A stretch of DNA of 64,000 nt from Roseateles oligotrophus. Lineage in GTDB: Bacteria; Pseudomonadota; Gammaproteobacteria; Burkholderiales; Burkholderiaceae_C. The stretch lies in contig NZ_JAJIRN010000003.1 in the NCBI RefSeq assembly GCF_025717515.1, positions 62,001-126,000 on the forward strand. Direction: 5' to 3'. Shown piece after piece: positions 18,111-26,332 of the stretch (the stretch's first letter is position 1; the number at the start of each line of letters is the position of its first letter). The translations under genes and the position numbers were made by a program. The notes beneath the pieces were generated by a model. It was given only the letters and a program-made list of their open reading frames with translations, was not told the DNA's origin and did not search any database.

Positions 18111-18377
18111 TCAGAGTTCCGCCGGCTCGGCCGTCTCCGACACCGGCGCCTCGGCGACCTTGTCCAGGCCCAGCGGCTCGGCCACTTCGGTCGCCGTCAG
18201 GCCGGCGGCATAGCTGCGATAGGCGTCGGCCGAAGCTCCGGCCGAGCTTGGGACTTCCGTCACCGGCTCCGGTGGTTGAATCACCGGCGGCGGGGCGTCA
18301 TCGCCGCCACCGCTGCCGCAGGCCGTTAGGCCTAAGGCGGCAAGCAGTACGCTGCATAGCAAGAGTTGCTTGTTCAT
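18111..18377 (-). CDS. Small lipoprotein, acidic and proline-rich
   Basis: An 88-residue predicted lipoprotein. The signal peptide ends with the lipobox LTAC (LLAALGLTAC), followed by GSGGGDD and a proline/valine/glutamate-rich linker, then a short tail containing DAYRSYAAGL. No family was recognised. It lies 22 bp downstream of the DUF4331 gene and 65 bp upstream of the TPR gene on the same strand, so it is part of that operon. The short size and acidic tail would suit an outer-membrane tether or metal-binding peptide, but this is only inference. Confidence 0.75.
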   Translation of the reverse strand: MNKQLLLCSVLLAALGLTACGSGGGDDAPPPVIQPPEPVTEVPSSAGASADAYRSYAAGLTATEVAEPLGLDKVAEAPVSETAEPAEL

Positions 18378-18399
18378 GATGTCTGGCCTCGCTGTCGAT

Positions 18400-19959
18400 T
18401 TACTTGGTGCCTGGAACCGGCGTGTTGAGATAAGGGAAGCCGCTCAGCAAGGGCACGGTCGCTTGGTCAACGGCGTCATGCAGCTTGAAGGAAGTGGCGC
18501 CCAGCGGCACGGCGGCAGGCTTGCATGCGGCGCCGAAGCCGAGCTTGTCGGTATCGCCATTGGCCATGCACAGGCCGCCCATCACGGCCACCAGCGAGAT
18601 GTCGACCACATCGTCCTTGGGACGGCGGCCGTTCGGGTAGCCGGCGTTGTCATTGCCACCGGCGAGGATGTTGCCGACTAGCCCCAAGCGGTTCTGCTGC
18701 GCAAATGCGACCGGCGGGATCGCCGTGTTGAGGCGCAGCATCTCGGAGCCGACCACATTCTTGGGCTGGTTGACGCCCTTGATGCCGGTCAGGAAGGTCG
18801 TGACCAGATCGGTGCGCGGGAAGTTGGTCGGTGCCGTGTTGGGCAGGGCCAGCGCGATTTCAAGCAAAGCCGGCAGGGTCGGGTTGGTCACGTAATCGGC
18901 AAACTGAGCGTCGCCGGTTGGCTTGGACGAGTTGAACTTGTCCTTGTCCTTCAGGCCGATGACGACCTCGTTGACCAGCGGCATACCCAGACGCGAGACC
19001 TGCACCCAGGCGCCGCCGGCCTTCTCGCTGGCCTGATGGCCCGAGCCCGGCTTGCCGTTCAGCAAGCGGGCTTGGCGCATGCTGGCGGAGGTCCAGCCGC
19101 CGATCACATCGTCGCTGCCATTGGTCAGGCAACTCTTGTGGACTTCCAGGCCCAAGGTGGTGACGTTCTTGTCGTCAATGGTGTTGGGCGCCGCGCCGAT
19201 CAGGCTAGGGTCGGTGATGACGCCGACCGGTGCATTGACCAGGTCGAAGATGGTGCCCAGATTGACCGCGAACGCATCCTTGCGCTGACCGACGAAAAGC
19301 TTGGCCGGCATGCTGCAACCGGGAATATTGACCGTGTAGATATGCTTGGCCGCGTAACCGGCGTAGTCGGCAATCGTCTTCTTGCCGATATTGTCGACTG
19401 GCTTGTCAAAGCTGGCGCTGCCGCCATTGGCGTTGGTGACGGCCTGCGCCGTGCCGCTGCGGCGGTCGCCGCGCACGACGGTGACGCCATAGGTTTCGGC
19501 CAATTGCAGATTGCCGTCCTTGACATTGCTGACGCCGCCAAACTGCACCAGCGGGATGTTCATCATCTTGCCGCCGACATTGAGGGCCTGGCCGGCGCCG
19601 CTGTTGGACAGCGTGTTCTTGAAGCGGAATTGGAAGGTCAGGTCTTCTTTGGCGTCGCCGTTGTTGTCGATATGGATTTCATACAGCGCGTTCTGGTCGA
19701 GGGCGAAATAGTTCGGGCCGCCGTAGCCGTCTTGCAGCGGCAGGTAGTTGGCCAGCAGCGTCACATAGTCGCTGCGATCGGCCTCGTAGCTGCGAAACAT
19801 ATAGAAGTCGGAACCGTCGACCTTGGGCACGGTGGTGATGAAAGGCGCTTCGCGGTGGCTGGAAGCGAAGGCGGGCGCGGCCAGGCTGGCCAGCGCCAAT
19901 GAGACGGCCAGCGCGCAGGCGTTGGCCTTGTTGATCGAAAGGTGGGCAGATTTCTTCAT
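18400..19959 (-). CDS. DUF4331 family secreted protein
   Basis: A 519-residue exported protein of the DUF4331 family, recognised by the hallmark SSHREAPFITTVPKVDGSDF right after the signal peptide (cleavage near AFA-SS). The ATG at 19959 is preferred over a longer frame because it gives the signal peptide MKKSAHLSINKANACALAVS and has a strong AAGGAG seven bases upstream. The function of the family is unknown. The body holds several Asn/Asp-rich segments (HIDNNGDAKEDLTFQFRFKN) that could bind a metal. It is the first gene of the four-gene operon and is divergent from the TonB receptor, with a mirrored promoter between. Confidence 0.9.
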   Translation of the reverse strand: MKKSAHLSINKANACALAVSLALASLAAPAFASSHREAPFITTVPKVDGSDFYMFRSYEADRSDYVTLLANYLPLQDGYGGPNYFALDQNALYEIHIDNNGDAKEDLTFQFRFKNTLSNSGAGQALNVGGKMMNIPLVQFGGVSNVKDGNLQLAETYGVTVVRGDRRSGTAQAVTNANGGSASFDKPVDNIGKKTIADYAGYAAKHIYTVNIPGCSMPAKLFVGQRKDAFAVNLGTIFDLVNAPVGVITDPSLIGAAPNTIDDKNVTTLGLEVHKSCLTNGSDDVIGGWTSASMRQARLLNGKPGSGHQASEKAGGAWVQVSRLGMPLVNEVVIGLKDKDKFNSSKPTGDAQFADYVTNPTLPALLEIALALPNTAPTNFPRTDLVTTFLTGIKGVNQPKNVVGSEMLRLNTAIPPVAFAQQNRLGLVGNILAGGNDNAGYPNGRRPKDDVVDISLVAVMGGLCMANGDTDKLGFGAACKPAAVPLGATSFKLHDAVDQATVPLLSGFPYLNTPVPGTK

Positions 19960-20027
19960 GTGAGGACTCCTTGGTGGGGCTATCGAGGGACCGGGCGGCA
20001 CAGGGATTTGTGTCGTCGTGACTCCCC

Positions 20028-20055
20028 ATACGGAGTTGGCTCGGGCGTGGATGCA
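20028..20055 (-). promoter_or_regulatory. ECF-type promoter driving the DUF4331 operon
   Basis: On the minus strand TGCATCC (20055-20049) is followed after 16 bp by CGTAT (20032-20028). The same two boxes with the same spacing occur on the opposite strand facing the TonB receptor, which makes chance unlikely. The predicted transcription start is near 20021, giving a leader of about 62 bases that carries the AAGGAG ribosome site. The box pair is not a sigma-70 promoter. It resembles in layout the GATCC/CGTA promoters of some ECF sigma factors such as the RpoE-ChrR group, which is inference. Confidence 0.7.
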
Positions 20056-20098
20056 AAAAAGATCGAAATAGTTTCCGAGCGGCGCGCCGGTCTCGTTC

Positions 20099-20126
20099 TG
20101 CATCCAAAGGCGCCGGCGCTGCGTAT
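20099..20126 (+). promoter_or_regulatory. ECF-type promoter driving the TonB receptor gene
   Basis: TGCATCC (20099-20105), 16 bp, CGTAT (20122-20126), a mirror copy of the element at 20028-20055. The predicted start near 20133 lies about 43 bases upstream of the TTG codon at 20176, and this supports that codon over the longer frame, whose start would lie upstream of the promoter. The conserved GTCAC after the -10 box occurs in both copies (CGTATCGGGTCAC and CGTATGGGGAGTCAC). Confidence 0.7.
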
Positions 20127-20175
20127 CGGGTCACACGGCATAGAAAACTACCGGCACCGCCATCAGGACCCCGCT

Positions 20176-22290
20176 TTGAAAACCAGAAACAAGAACTCGC
20201 TGAGCTTGGCCGTTTCGCTCGGCTTGCTGGCCGTGCTGAGCCAGCGCGCGGCAGCCAATACCGATGCAAGCGAAGAGACGCAGACCTTGGCGCCCGTGCT
20301 GGTGATCGGCAATTACGTCAATGGTGTCGGCAGCTCGGACGCGGCCTCGCAGGGCGCGGTCAGTGCCCGCTTGATCGCGAGCCGCCCAACCTTGAGGCCG
20401 GCCGAACTGCTGGAGTTTGTGCCCGGCGTGATCGTCACCCAGCACAGCGGTGGCGGCAAAGCTAACCAGTATTTTCTGCGGGGTTTCAACCTCGATCACG
20501 GCACCGACTTCTCCACCTTTGTGGACGGCATGCCGGTCAATATGCCGACCCACGCGCATGGCCATGGTTATAGCGATCTGAATTGGTTGATCCCCGAAAT
20601 CGTCAATCGCATCAGCTACAAGAAGGGCCCTTACTTTGCCGATGTGGGCGACTTTGCCTCGGCCGGCGCGGCCCGCTTCGAGTTGGCCGACCGCATGGAT
20701 GCCGGCCTGGCCGAGTTGACGCTCGGCCAAAACGGCTACCGGCGCGCCTTGCTGACCAAATCGGTCGAATTGAACGGTGGCGATCTACTCTATGCACTGG
20801 AGGCCTCGCACAACGACGGCCCGTGGGAGAACCCGGAGCATTTGCGGCGCAAAAATGGCGTGCTGCGCTACAGCTTTGGCCCGGCGAACATGCGCAGCAG
20901 CATCACTGCAATGGCCTACGAGGCCGACTGGAACTCGACCGATCAGATTCCGCTGCGCGCGGTGGAGGCCGGCTTGGTCGGCCGCTTCGGCGCACTCGAC
21001 CCGACCGATGGCGGCCATACCTCGCGCCAGAGCCTGTCCTTCACGACCGAGCGACGGGGTGACGACGGCGGCTTCAAGTTCAATGCCTATGCACTGAAAT
21101 CCAGGCTGGATTTGTTCTCCAATTTCAGCTACTTTCTGGAGCATCCGGTCGATCTGGACCCCGGTGCCAAGCATGGCGACCAATTCGAGCAGGCCGAGCG
21201 GCGCCAGGTTTACGGCCTGGCCACGAGCAGCAACTGGGACCTGAAGGTCGGCGGGCTGGAGACCAGCAACACCATTGGCTTGCAAGTCCGCCATGACCGC
21301 CTGAACCCGGTCGGCCTGTATGGGGCGGTCGCGCGCCAGCGGGTCGGCGTCATCCAGGAAAGCAGCGTGCGCCAAACCTCGGTCGGCCTATTTGCCGAGA
21401 ACTCCACCCAATGGCTGCCTTGGCTGCGCAGCGTCGCCGGCCTGCGGTTTGATCAGCTAACGCTGAAGGCCAGCAGCTCGATCCCGGCCAATAGCGGCAG
21501 CGAAAAAGCCCATCTGAGCAGCCCCAAGCTGTCGCTGATCTTTGGCCCCTGGCAAAAGACCGAAGCCTTCGTCAACTACGGCCAGGGCTTTCACAGCAAT
21601 GACGCGCGTGGCGCCACCGCCCGGGTCTCCGCCAAAGAAGGCTTGCCCGTTGACGCGGTGCGGCCGTTGGTACGCACCAAGGGCAGCGAGCTGGGTCTGC
21701 GCACCGAGATCATCCCGGGCGTGCAAAGCTCGCTGGCCTTGTGGCAGCTGAGCCTGGCGTCGGAGTTGGTGTTTGTCGGCGATGCCGGTGAGACCGAGGC
21801 CAGCCGCGCCAGCCGGCGCAGCGGCGTGGAATGGAACAACCATTACCAGGCGGCGTCGTGGCTGCTGCTGGACGCGGATGTGGCTCTGTCCAAGGCACGC
21901 TATACCGAGTTTGATGCGGCCGCTGCCCCGAATGATAGACATGTGCCCGGCGCCATCAACCGGGTCTTCTCGGCCGGCGCGACGCTGACGGGTTTGGGCA
22001 ATTGGTCGGGCCAATTCCAGCTGCGCTATTTCGGCCCGCGCGCGCTGACCGAAGACAACAGCCAGCGCTCCAAGGCCACGACGCTGGCGCAGATGCGCAT
22101 CGGCTACCGCATCAACGCCAACACCAGCTTGAACCTGGACATCTTCAATCTCTTCGCCAGCAAGGCCAGCGACATCGACTACTACTACGCCTCGCGCCTG
22201 AAGGGCGAGCCGGCTGCAGGGCTGCCCGACATCCACTTTCACCCGGTCGAGCCGCGCAGCCTGCGGCTGGGTTTGAGCATCGGTTTTTAG
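20176..22290 (+). CDS. TonB-dependent outer-membrane receptor
   Basis: A 704-residue outer-membrane receptor. A signal peptide (cleavage after AAA) is followed by a TonB-box-like LAPVLVIGN, a plug domain (RPAELLEFVPGVIV, then GKANQYFLRGFNLDHGTD) and a 22-strand-type barrel ending in a terminal Phe (LRLGLSIGF). The plug carries the histidine-rich segment PTHAHGHGYSDLN. The start was set at TTG 20176 because AGGA precedes it, it begins the signal sequence, and it lies downstream of the promoter. It is divergent from the DUF4331 operon with matched promoters, so it probably imports the substrate that locus handles. The histidines make a metal or metal complex a fair guess. Confidence 0.92.
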   Translation: MKTRNKNSLSLAVSLGLLAVLSQRAAANTDASEETQTLAPVLVIGNYVNGVGSSDAASQGAVSARLIASRPTLRPAELLEFVPGVIVTQHSGGGKANQYFLRGFNLDHGTDFSTFVDGMPVNMPTHAHGHGYSDLNWLIPEIVNRISYKKGPYFADVGDFASAGAARFELADRMDAGLAELTLGQNGYRRALLTKSVELNGGDLLYALEASHNDGPWENPEHLRRKNGVLRYSFGPANMRSSITAMAYEADWNSTDQIPLRAVEAGLVGRFGALDPTDGGHTSRQSLSFTTERRGDDGGFKFNAYALKSRLDLFSNFSYFLEHPVDLDPGAKHGDQFEQAERRQVYGLATSSNWDLKVGGLETSNTIGLQVRHDRLNPVGLYGAVARQRVGVIQESSVRQTSVGLFAENSTQWLPWLRSVAGLRFDQLTLKASSSIPANSGSEKAHLSSPKLSLIFGPWQKTEAFVNYGQGFHSNDARGATARVSAKEGLPVDAVRPLVRTKGSELGLRTEIIPGVQSSLALWQLSLASELVFVGDAGETEASRASRRSGVEWNNHYQAASWLLLDADVALSKARYTEFDAAAAPNDRHVPGAINRVFSAGATLTGLGNWSGQFQLRYFGPRALTEDNSQRSKATTLAQMRIGYRINANTSLNLDIFNLFASKASDIDYYYASRLKGEPAAGLPDIHFHPVEPRSLRLGLSIGF

Positions 22291-22523
22291 TCAGCCGCGT
22301 GTTTGAGCCGGAGTTCAAGGGTGGCCGACCCATATCGCGCCCGGAAAGCTGCCGCCACCGCTGCTGAGCTTGCTCTACAGCGTGCGCTCAGCGCGCCAAT
22401 TCGTGTTTTCGCCTGGCTTTGACCTGTCGCAAGCTTCGCCAAGGCCAGTTTGCATAGACTGCCCGGTTCGAAAACATTTTTCCGCCCGCTTCGCGTCCCC
22501 GCAAGCCCGGGCCGGATCACTCC

Positions 22524-23885
22524 ATGGCGCAAATCAGTAAATCCCCGGAGCTCTTGCTGCCGGCCGGTGACCTCGACCGTATGCGGGCCGCCTTCGACTT
22601 CGGCGCCGATGCCGTCTACGCCGGCCAGCCACGCTATTCGCTGCGTGCCCGTAACAACGACTTCAAGCTGGAGAACCTGCGCACCGGCATCGCCGAGGCC
22701 CATGCACGCGGTAAAAAATTCCTCGTCGCCAGCAACATCCTGCCGCATAACGACAAACTCAAGCGCTATCTGGCCGATATGGCGCCGGTCGTCGAGATGA
22801 AGCCCGACGCGCTGATCATGGCCGATCCGGGCTTGATCATGATGGTGCGCGAGCGCTGGCCGGATTTACCCATCCACTTGTCGGTGCAGGCCAATACGGT
22901 CAACTTCGCCGGCGTCAAGTTCTGGCAGAAGCAGGGTTTGAAGCGGGTCATTCTGTCGCGTGAGCTGAGTCTGGACGAGGTGGCGCAGATCCGCCAAGAA
23001 TGCCCGGACATGGAGTTGGAGGTGTTTGTGCACGGTGCGCTTTGCATCGCATACTCGGGCCGCTGCCTGCTGTCGGGCTACTTCAATCACCGCGACGCCA
23101 ATCAGGGCACCTGCACCAACGCCTGCCGCTGGGATTACAAACTGGGCGACGCGTTCGAGGACGAGGCCGGCCAGGCGCAAGCGATCAAGTTCGACTTCCA
23201 CAAGGCGGTGGAACAAGCCGACCGGGACTTCTCGGCCGCCGGCGGCACCGAGCGGCACCCGCTGGCCGACCAGACTTATCTGATCGAAGAGTCGCAGCGC
23301 CCCGGTGAGTTGATGCCTATCCAGGAGGACGAGCATGGCACTTACATCATGAACTCCAAGGACCTGCGCGCGGTCGAACATGTGCAGCGTCTGGTCGAGA
23401 TCGGCGTCGATTCGCTGAAGATCGAGGGCCGCACCAAGAGCCGCTATTACGTCTCGCGCGCGGCACAGGTTTACCGACGGGCGATCGATGATGCGGTGGC
23501 CGGTCGCAGTTTCGACCCAACGCTGCTGGCCGAGCTGGACGGCCTGTCCAACCGCGGCTACACCAGCGGCTTCTACCAGCGCCATCGCAGCCAGGACACG
23601 CAGAACTATCTGGATGGGCACTCCAAGGCGAGGCGCAGCCAATATGTCGGCGAGGTGCGTAGCATCGATGCGCAGGGCTGGGCCGATATCGAGGTGAAAA
23701 ACCGCTTCGAGGTCGGCGACAGACTGGAGATCATTCATCCCAGCGGTAACGAGATACTTGAGTTGACCGAGATGCGCGGCAAAGACGGCGAGCCGGTGAT
23801 GGCGGCGGCGGGCAATGGGGTGGCGGTGTCGATACGGTTGCCGGCGCGTTACCAGGGGGCCTTGATCGCGCGGCTATTGACCTAA
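22524..23885 (+). CDS. trhP: tRNA hydroxylation protein TrhP (YegQ), peptidase U32 family
   Basis: A 453-residue protein, the same length as Escherichia coli YegQ. This U32-family protein, TrhP, is needed for prephenate-dependent 5-hydroxyuridine formation at tRNA position 34. Family segments are clear: ELLLPAGDLDRMRAAFDFGA at the N-terminus, the cysteine cluster CIAYSGRCLLSGYFNHRDAN with GTCTNACRW (an iron-sulfur site in the family), and SLKIEGRTKSRYYV. It is a single gene; 233 bp separate it from the TonB receptor gene. Downstream begins the accessory island. Confidence 0.93.
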   Translation: MAQISKSPELLLPAGDLDRMRAAFDFGADAVYAGQPRYSLRARNNDFKLENLRTGIAEAHARGKKFLVASNILPHNDKLKRYLADMAPVVEMKPDALIMADPGLIMMVRERWPDLPIHLSVQANTVNFAGVKFWQKQGLKRVILSRELSLDEVAQIRQECPDMELEVFVHGALCIAYSGRCLLSGYFNHRDANQGTCTNACRWDYKLGDAFEDEAGQAQAIKFDFHKAVEQADRDFSAAGGTERHPLADQTYLIEESQRPGELMPIQEDEHGTYIMNSKDLRAVEHVQRLVEIGVDSLKIEGRTKSRYYVSRAAQVYRRAIDDAVAGRSFDPTLLAELDGLSNRGYTSGFYQRHRSQDTQNYLDGHSKARRSQYVGEVRSIDAQGWADIEVKNRFEVGDRLEIIHPSGNEILELTEMRGKDGEPVMAAAGNGVAVSIRLPARYQGALIARLLT

Positions 23886-24380
23886 GCTGCGTTGTCTGGG
23901 CCAAAAGTGGCGCCCATTCCGTTTCAATTTGGCCACCTATTGGGATCGAACGTGTGGGCACTCGGCTCGACTCAAACATGGCCGCATGTTCCGAGTCATG
24001 CTGTCCAGCCGAAGCGGGTTCAGTAAGCACAAATAGGGTCCGTCTCTCAGTTGCTGCTTTGTGCCCATTGCTGTCGCCCATCGCGCGAGATCGCCGGACA
24101 CTGGAAGGCTGGCGGCGGTCGTTGAGTTTCGGCGGCCCAATGGCCGCTGGATTCAATACCGGCCTTTGAGCAAGTCAAAGGGCCAACGTCTGATGTACAA
24201 CCCTTAGTGGGCATTTGCAACGATGGTTCTCAGCCTAAGTCATCTCGAGCCAAGAAGCGACCGAAGCAAATGATATTTGGGAGAGGTGCCCGTCTGAATC
24301 CTGAGGCAATCGCGGCTTCACCAATACGTACTAAACGGTCGGCTTTGCTTACATGGAAAGAACGTGGATACAGTCCACGC
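23886..24380. other. Non-coding left flank of accessory island
   Basis: About 495 bp without a credible gene between trhP and the island membrane protein. Base composition is visibly less GC-rich than the flanking chromosome. The first 70 bp hold degenerate copies of an IS21-like end repeat (see 23907-23937). The rest shows no start-plus-ribosome-site combination and no clear hairpin terminator; it looks like mobile-element debris. Confidence 0.5.
23907..23937 (-). repeat. Left inverted end repeat of the island (IS21-like)
   Basis: Read on the minus strand this is GGTGGCCAAATTGAAACGGA followed by ATGGGCGCCAC. It matches, in inverted orientation, GGTGGCCATTTTGAATCGGA followed by ATACTGGGCTAC at 30285-30316. 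A further degenerate unit (TTCGATCCCAATA) abuts it at 23938-23950. Tandem units of this kind resemble the multiple terminal repeats of IS21-family elements; no transposase gene remains. Confidence 0.55.
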
Positions 24381-26315
24381 TCAAGGTGTGCATGCCATCG
24401 CTACTCGCATGGGCGCCAACGTCTCCCTAAACGCCGCCAGCAGCTCAGTCTTCATTGCGTCGCGCGAGAGGTGCTCCTCTGCCGCCAGCGCGGCCCATTC
24501 GACGCCTACGCTTATCACAACACCTACGGCTGCGCCGACGACCGCTCCAGCCGCCGTCCCCACGACCGGGATCACTGAACCCGTTGCCATGCCAACTCCC
24601 GTGGATACCGTGATCGAGGCCGCCTTTTTAGCGGCGAACTTCGCGAGCACCTTGGCCGCCGCCTTCATCGACCCCTTCGTAAGCGCCTTGGCTGCAACCT
24701 TGCCAACCACAACACCCGCAGCTAGGCCGACCCCGAGACCACCTGCAGTTCTTAGGTGAGACGATTCGCGCTCCTTTGCTGCAAGAGTCTGCGCAATCGA
24801 CTCGTGGCGCACCACCTTGCACGCGCGCTCGTCGAGCACAAGCACGTTGTCGCCCAGTATGCTTTGAACCTTGTCAGGCAGAGCATCGCGCGTGCTTGCC
24901 TGGATTCGGCTACCGACCTGCGCGCGTGCTAAAGCTTCGGCCAGCCCGGGCGCCGATTTAAGCGTCTTCGTCAATTGATCCGACAGCATCTGTTCAGAAC
25001 TGCCTGTCAGCATCATCACCGTTCTCATCCACTCCGCCTGAAGGCTGAAGTACCAGTCCAAATACTTTTCGACAGCCTTCTCTGCCGCTCCCTGGGCCGA
25101 ATCGAGCTCCGCACAGGCGCTCGCCTGTGCATGCTCGGCCTTGGCCGAGGCCTCTGTCATGGCCTTGGTGATTGAGGCCACCGTTCCCAACTTGTAAACC
25201 TTGCCGTCGATGGCCTCGCAATCCATGAGTTGGCGAACTGCGAGCGGACTGTCTCCGCCCACGAGCGCATGCTCCACACGCGCAGCAAACTGGAAGAGAA
25301 TTAGCAGGAGCACAACGATGACTGCCGCATGGGCTCCAGCTCCCACAGGCGTGATCGGAGGTGGCACTTCGGCTGCGCTAGGGCCCGGTGAACAGGTGCG
25401 TCGCACCTCCGCCACCGGAAGTGCCAAGCCCTTCAAAGCCAAAGAAGCGAACACGACCGTGGCCAGCGGTGCCGTCATCACGCCGAGGGCAATATGCCAG
25501 TCTGGCGTCTGTGACAGCGCATTGGCTAAGTCCAGCGCCGCCGTTGCCCAAGCCATGGCATCAGCCGCATATCGGGCCGAAGCTGCCGGGGCGTGCCTCC
25601 AGGGCGCTTGCAGTAGCTCGACGCGTTCAAGTAGGCCGCCCTGAGCGGCGTCAGGCGCCATCACTCCAAGTCCGACCCATCCCAGTATGTAAATAAGCAC
25701 TACAGCCCATCCAGCCGGCTTTAACATCGCTTGTGCTGCGTACGGCGCGCCTTTGAACTGCGGCCTGACCAGCCCTTCAAAACTAAAACGCGCGATCACG
25801 AAAACGATCGGCATCAAGATCAAAAGCACCCAGTCACGCCGGCCGAATGAAGCGCAGTGGAGAATCGACAGAAATGCGGCAAACACGGCGAACCCTGCGG
25901 CGAAAACTTTTCGCAACACGAGACGACTGCCGATCCAATGGAGTACGTGGCCGGGCTGGAACTGATGCAGGGATAGCAGGCAGCGCACCACCGCTAGATG
26001 CCATAGCGCGAGTACCGCAGGCACCGCTAATATCAGTGCTAGGGCAAGCAGCCAGCCCGCGTTTAGTTCAGGAGCTTGAACCGCCGCCGCTGCGAGCAAG
26101 GCCAAGAATAGATATGCGCGACCAAGGAATGCCGCCGCTCTACCCATGCGGCTGGGCCCAGAGCAAGAAGCATTGTGATCAACTTCGCTCACTGGCTGGC
26201 GCTTGGAGCGGCGATAGAGGTCCAGACCGGTTGCATGGTTGGCATCGCTGGCCTTCCCATGTTTGTCATTAATTGAATCAATAGTATGGGGCGAAGTAAT
26301 GTGACCATCGACCAC
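24381..26315 (-). CDS. Unknown polytopic membrane protein with glycine-rich hydrophobic C-terminus
   Basis: Up to 644 residues; no family recognised. About seven hydrophobic helices lie between residues ~57 and 345 (FLGRAYLFLALLAAAAV, WLLALALILAVPAVLALWHL, IVVLLLILFQFAARV among others). A soluble, Ala/Glu-rich, likely coiled region covers ~360-540. A C-terminal glycine-zipper-like hydrophobic hairpin follows at ~550-615 (GVGLAAGVVVGKVAAKAL; VVGTAAGAVVGAAVGVVI). The start is uncertain: the first codon is GTG at 26315, which overlaps a 10-bp inverted repeat, and the first ATG is at 26147 without a good ribosome site. It lies alone on the minus strand of the island. The hairpin recalls pore-forming or phage-type segments, but that is speculation. 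Confidence 0.65.
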   Translation of the reverse strand: MVDGHITSPHTIDSINDKHGKASDANHATGLDLYRRSKRQPVSEVDHNASCSGPSRMGRAAAFLGRAYLFLALLAAAAVQAPELNAGWLLALALILAVPAVLALWHLAVVRCLLSLHQFQPGHVLHWIGSRLVLRKVFAAGFAVFAAFLSILHCASFGRRDWVLLILMPIVFVIARFSFEGLVRPQFKGAPYAAQAMLKPAGWAVVLIYILGWVGLGVMAPDAAQGGLLERVELLQAPWRHAPAASARYAADAMAWATAALDLANALSQTPDWHIALGVMTAPLATVVFASLALKGLALPVAEVRRTCSPGPSAAEVPPPITPVGAGAHAAVIVVLLLILFQFAARVEHALVGGDSPLAVRQLMDCEAIDGKVYKLGTVASITKAMTEASAKAEHAQASACAELDSAQGAAEKAVEKYLDWYFSLQAEWMRTVMMLTGSSEQMLSDQLTKTLKSAPGLAEALARAQVGSRIQASTRDALPDKVQSILGDNVLVLDERACKVVRHESIAQTLAAKERESSHLRTAGGLGVGLAAGVVVGKVAAKALTKGSMKAAAKVLAKFAAKKAASITVSTGVGMATGSVIPVVGTAAGAVVGAAVGVVISVGVEWAALAAEEHLSRDAMKTELLAAFRETLAPMRVAMACTP

Positions 26316-26332
26316 AGTCTACGTGGTCGATG
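26306..26332. promoter_or_regulatory. Perfect 10-bp inverted repeat, operator-like
   Basis: CATCGACCAC, 7 bp, GTGGTCGATG. The dyad sits at the 5' end of the island membrane-protein gene, over its most upstream possible start (GTG 26315), and in the divergent region facing the PEP-CTERM gene. No T-run follows on either strand, so it is not an intrinsic terminator; a regulator-binding site is more likely. Confidence 0.5.

Noticed and set aside
19942-20175. Long N-terminal extension of the TonB receptor
   Set aside because: It begins inside the divergent DUF4331 gene and upstream of the predicted promoter, and lacks signal-peptide character.
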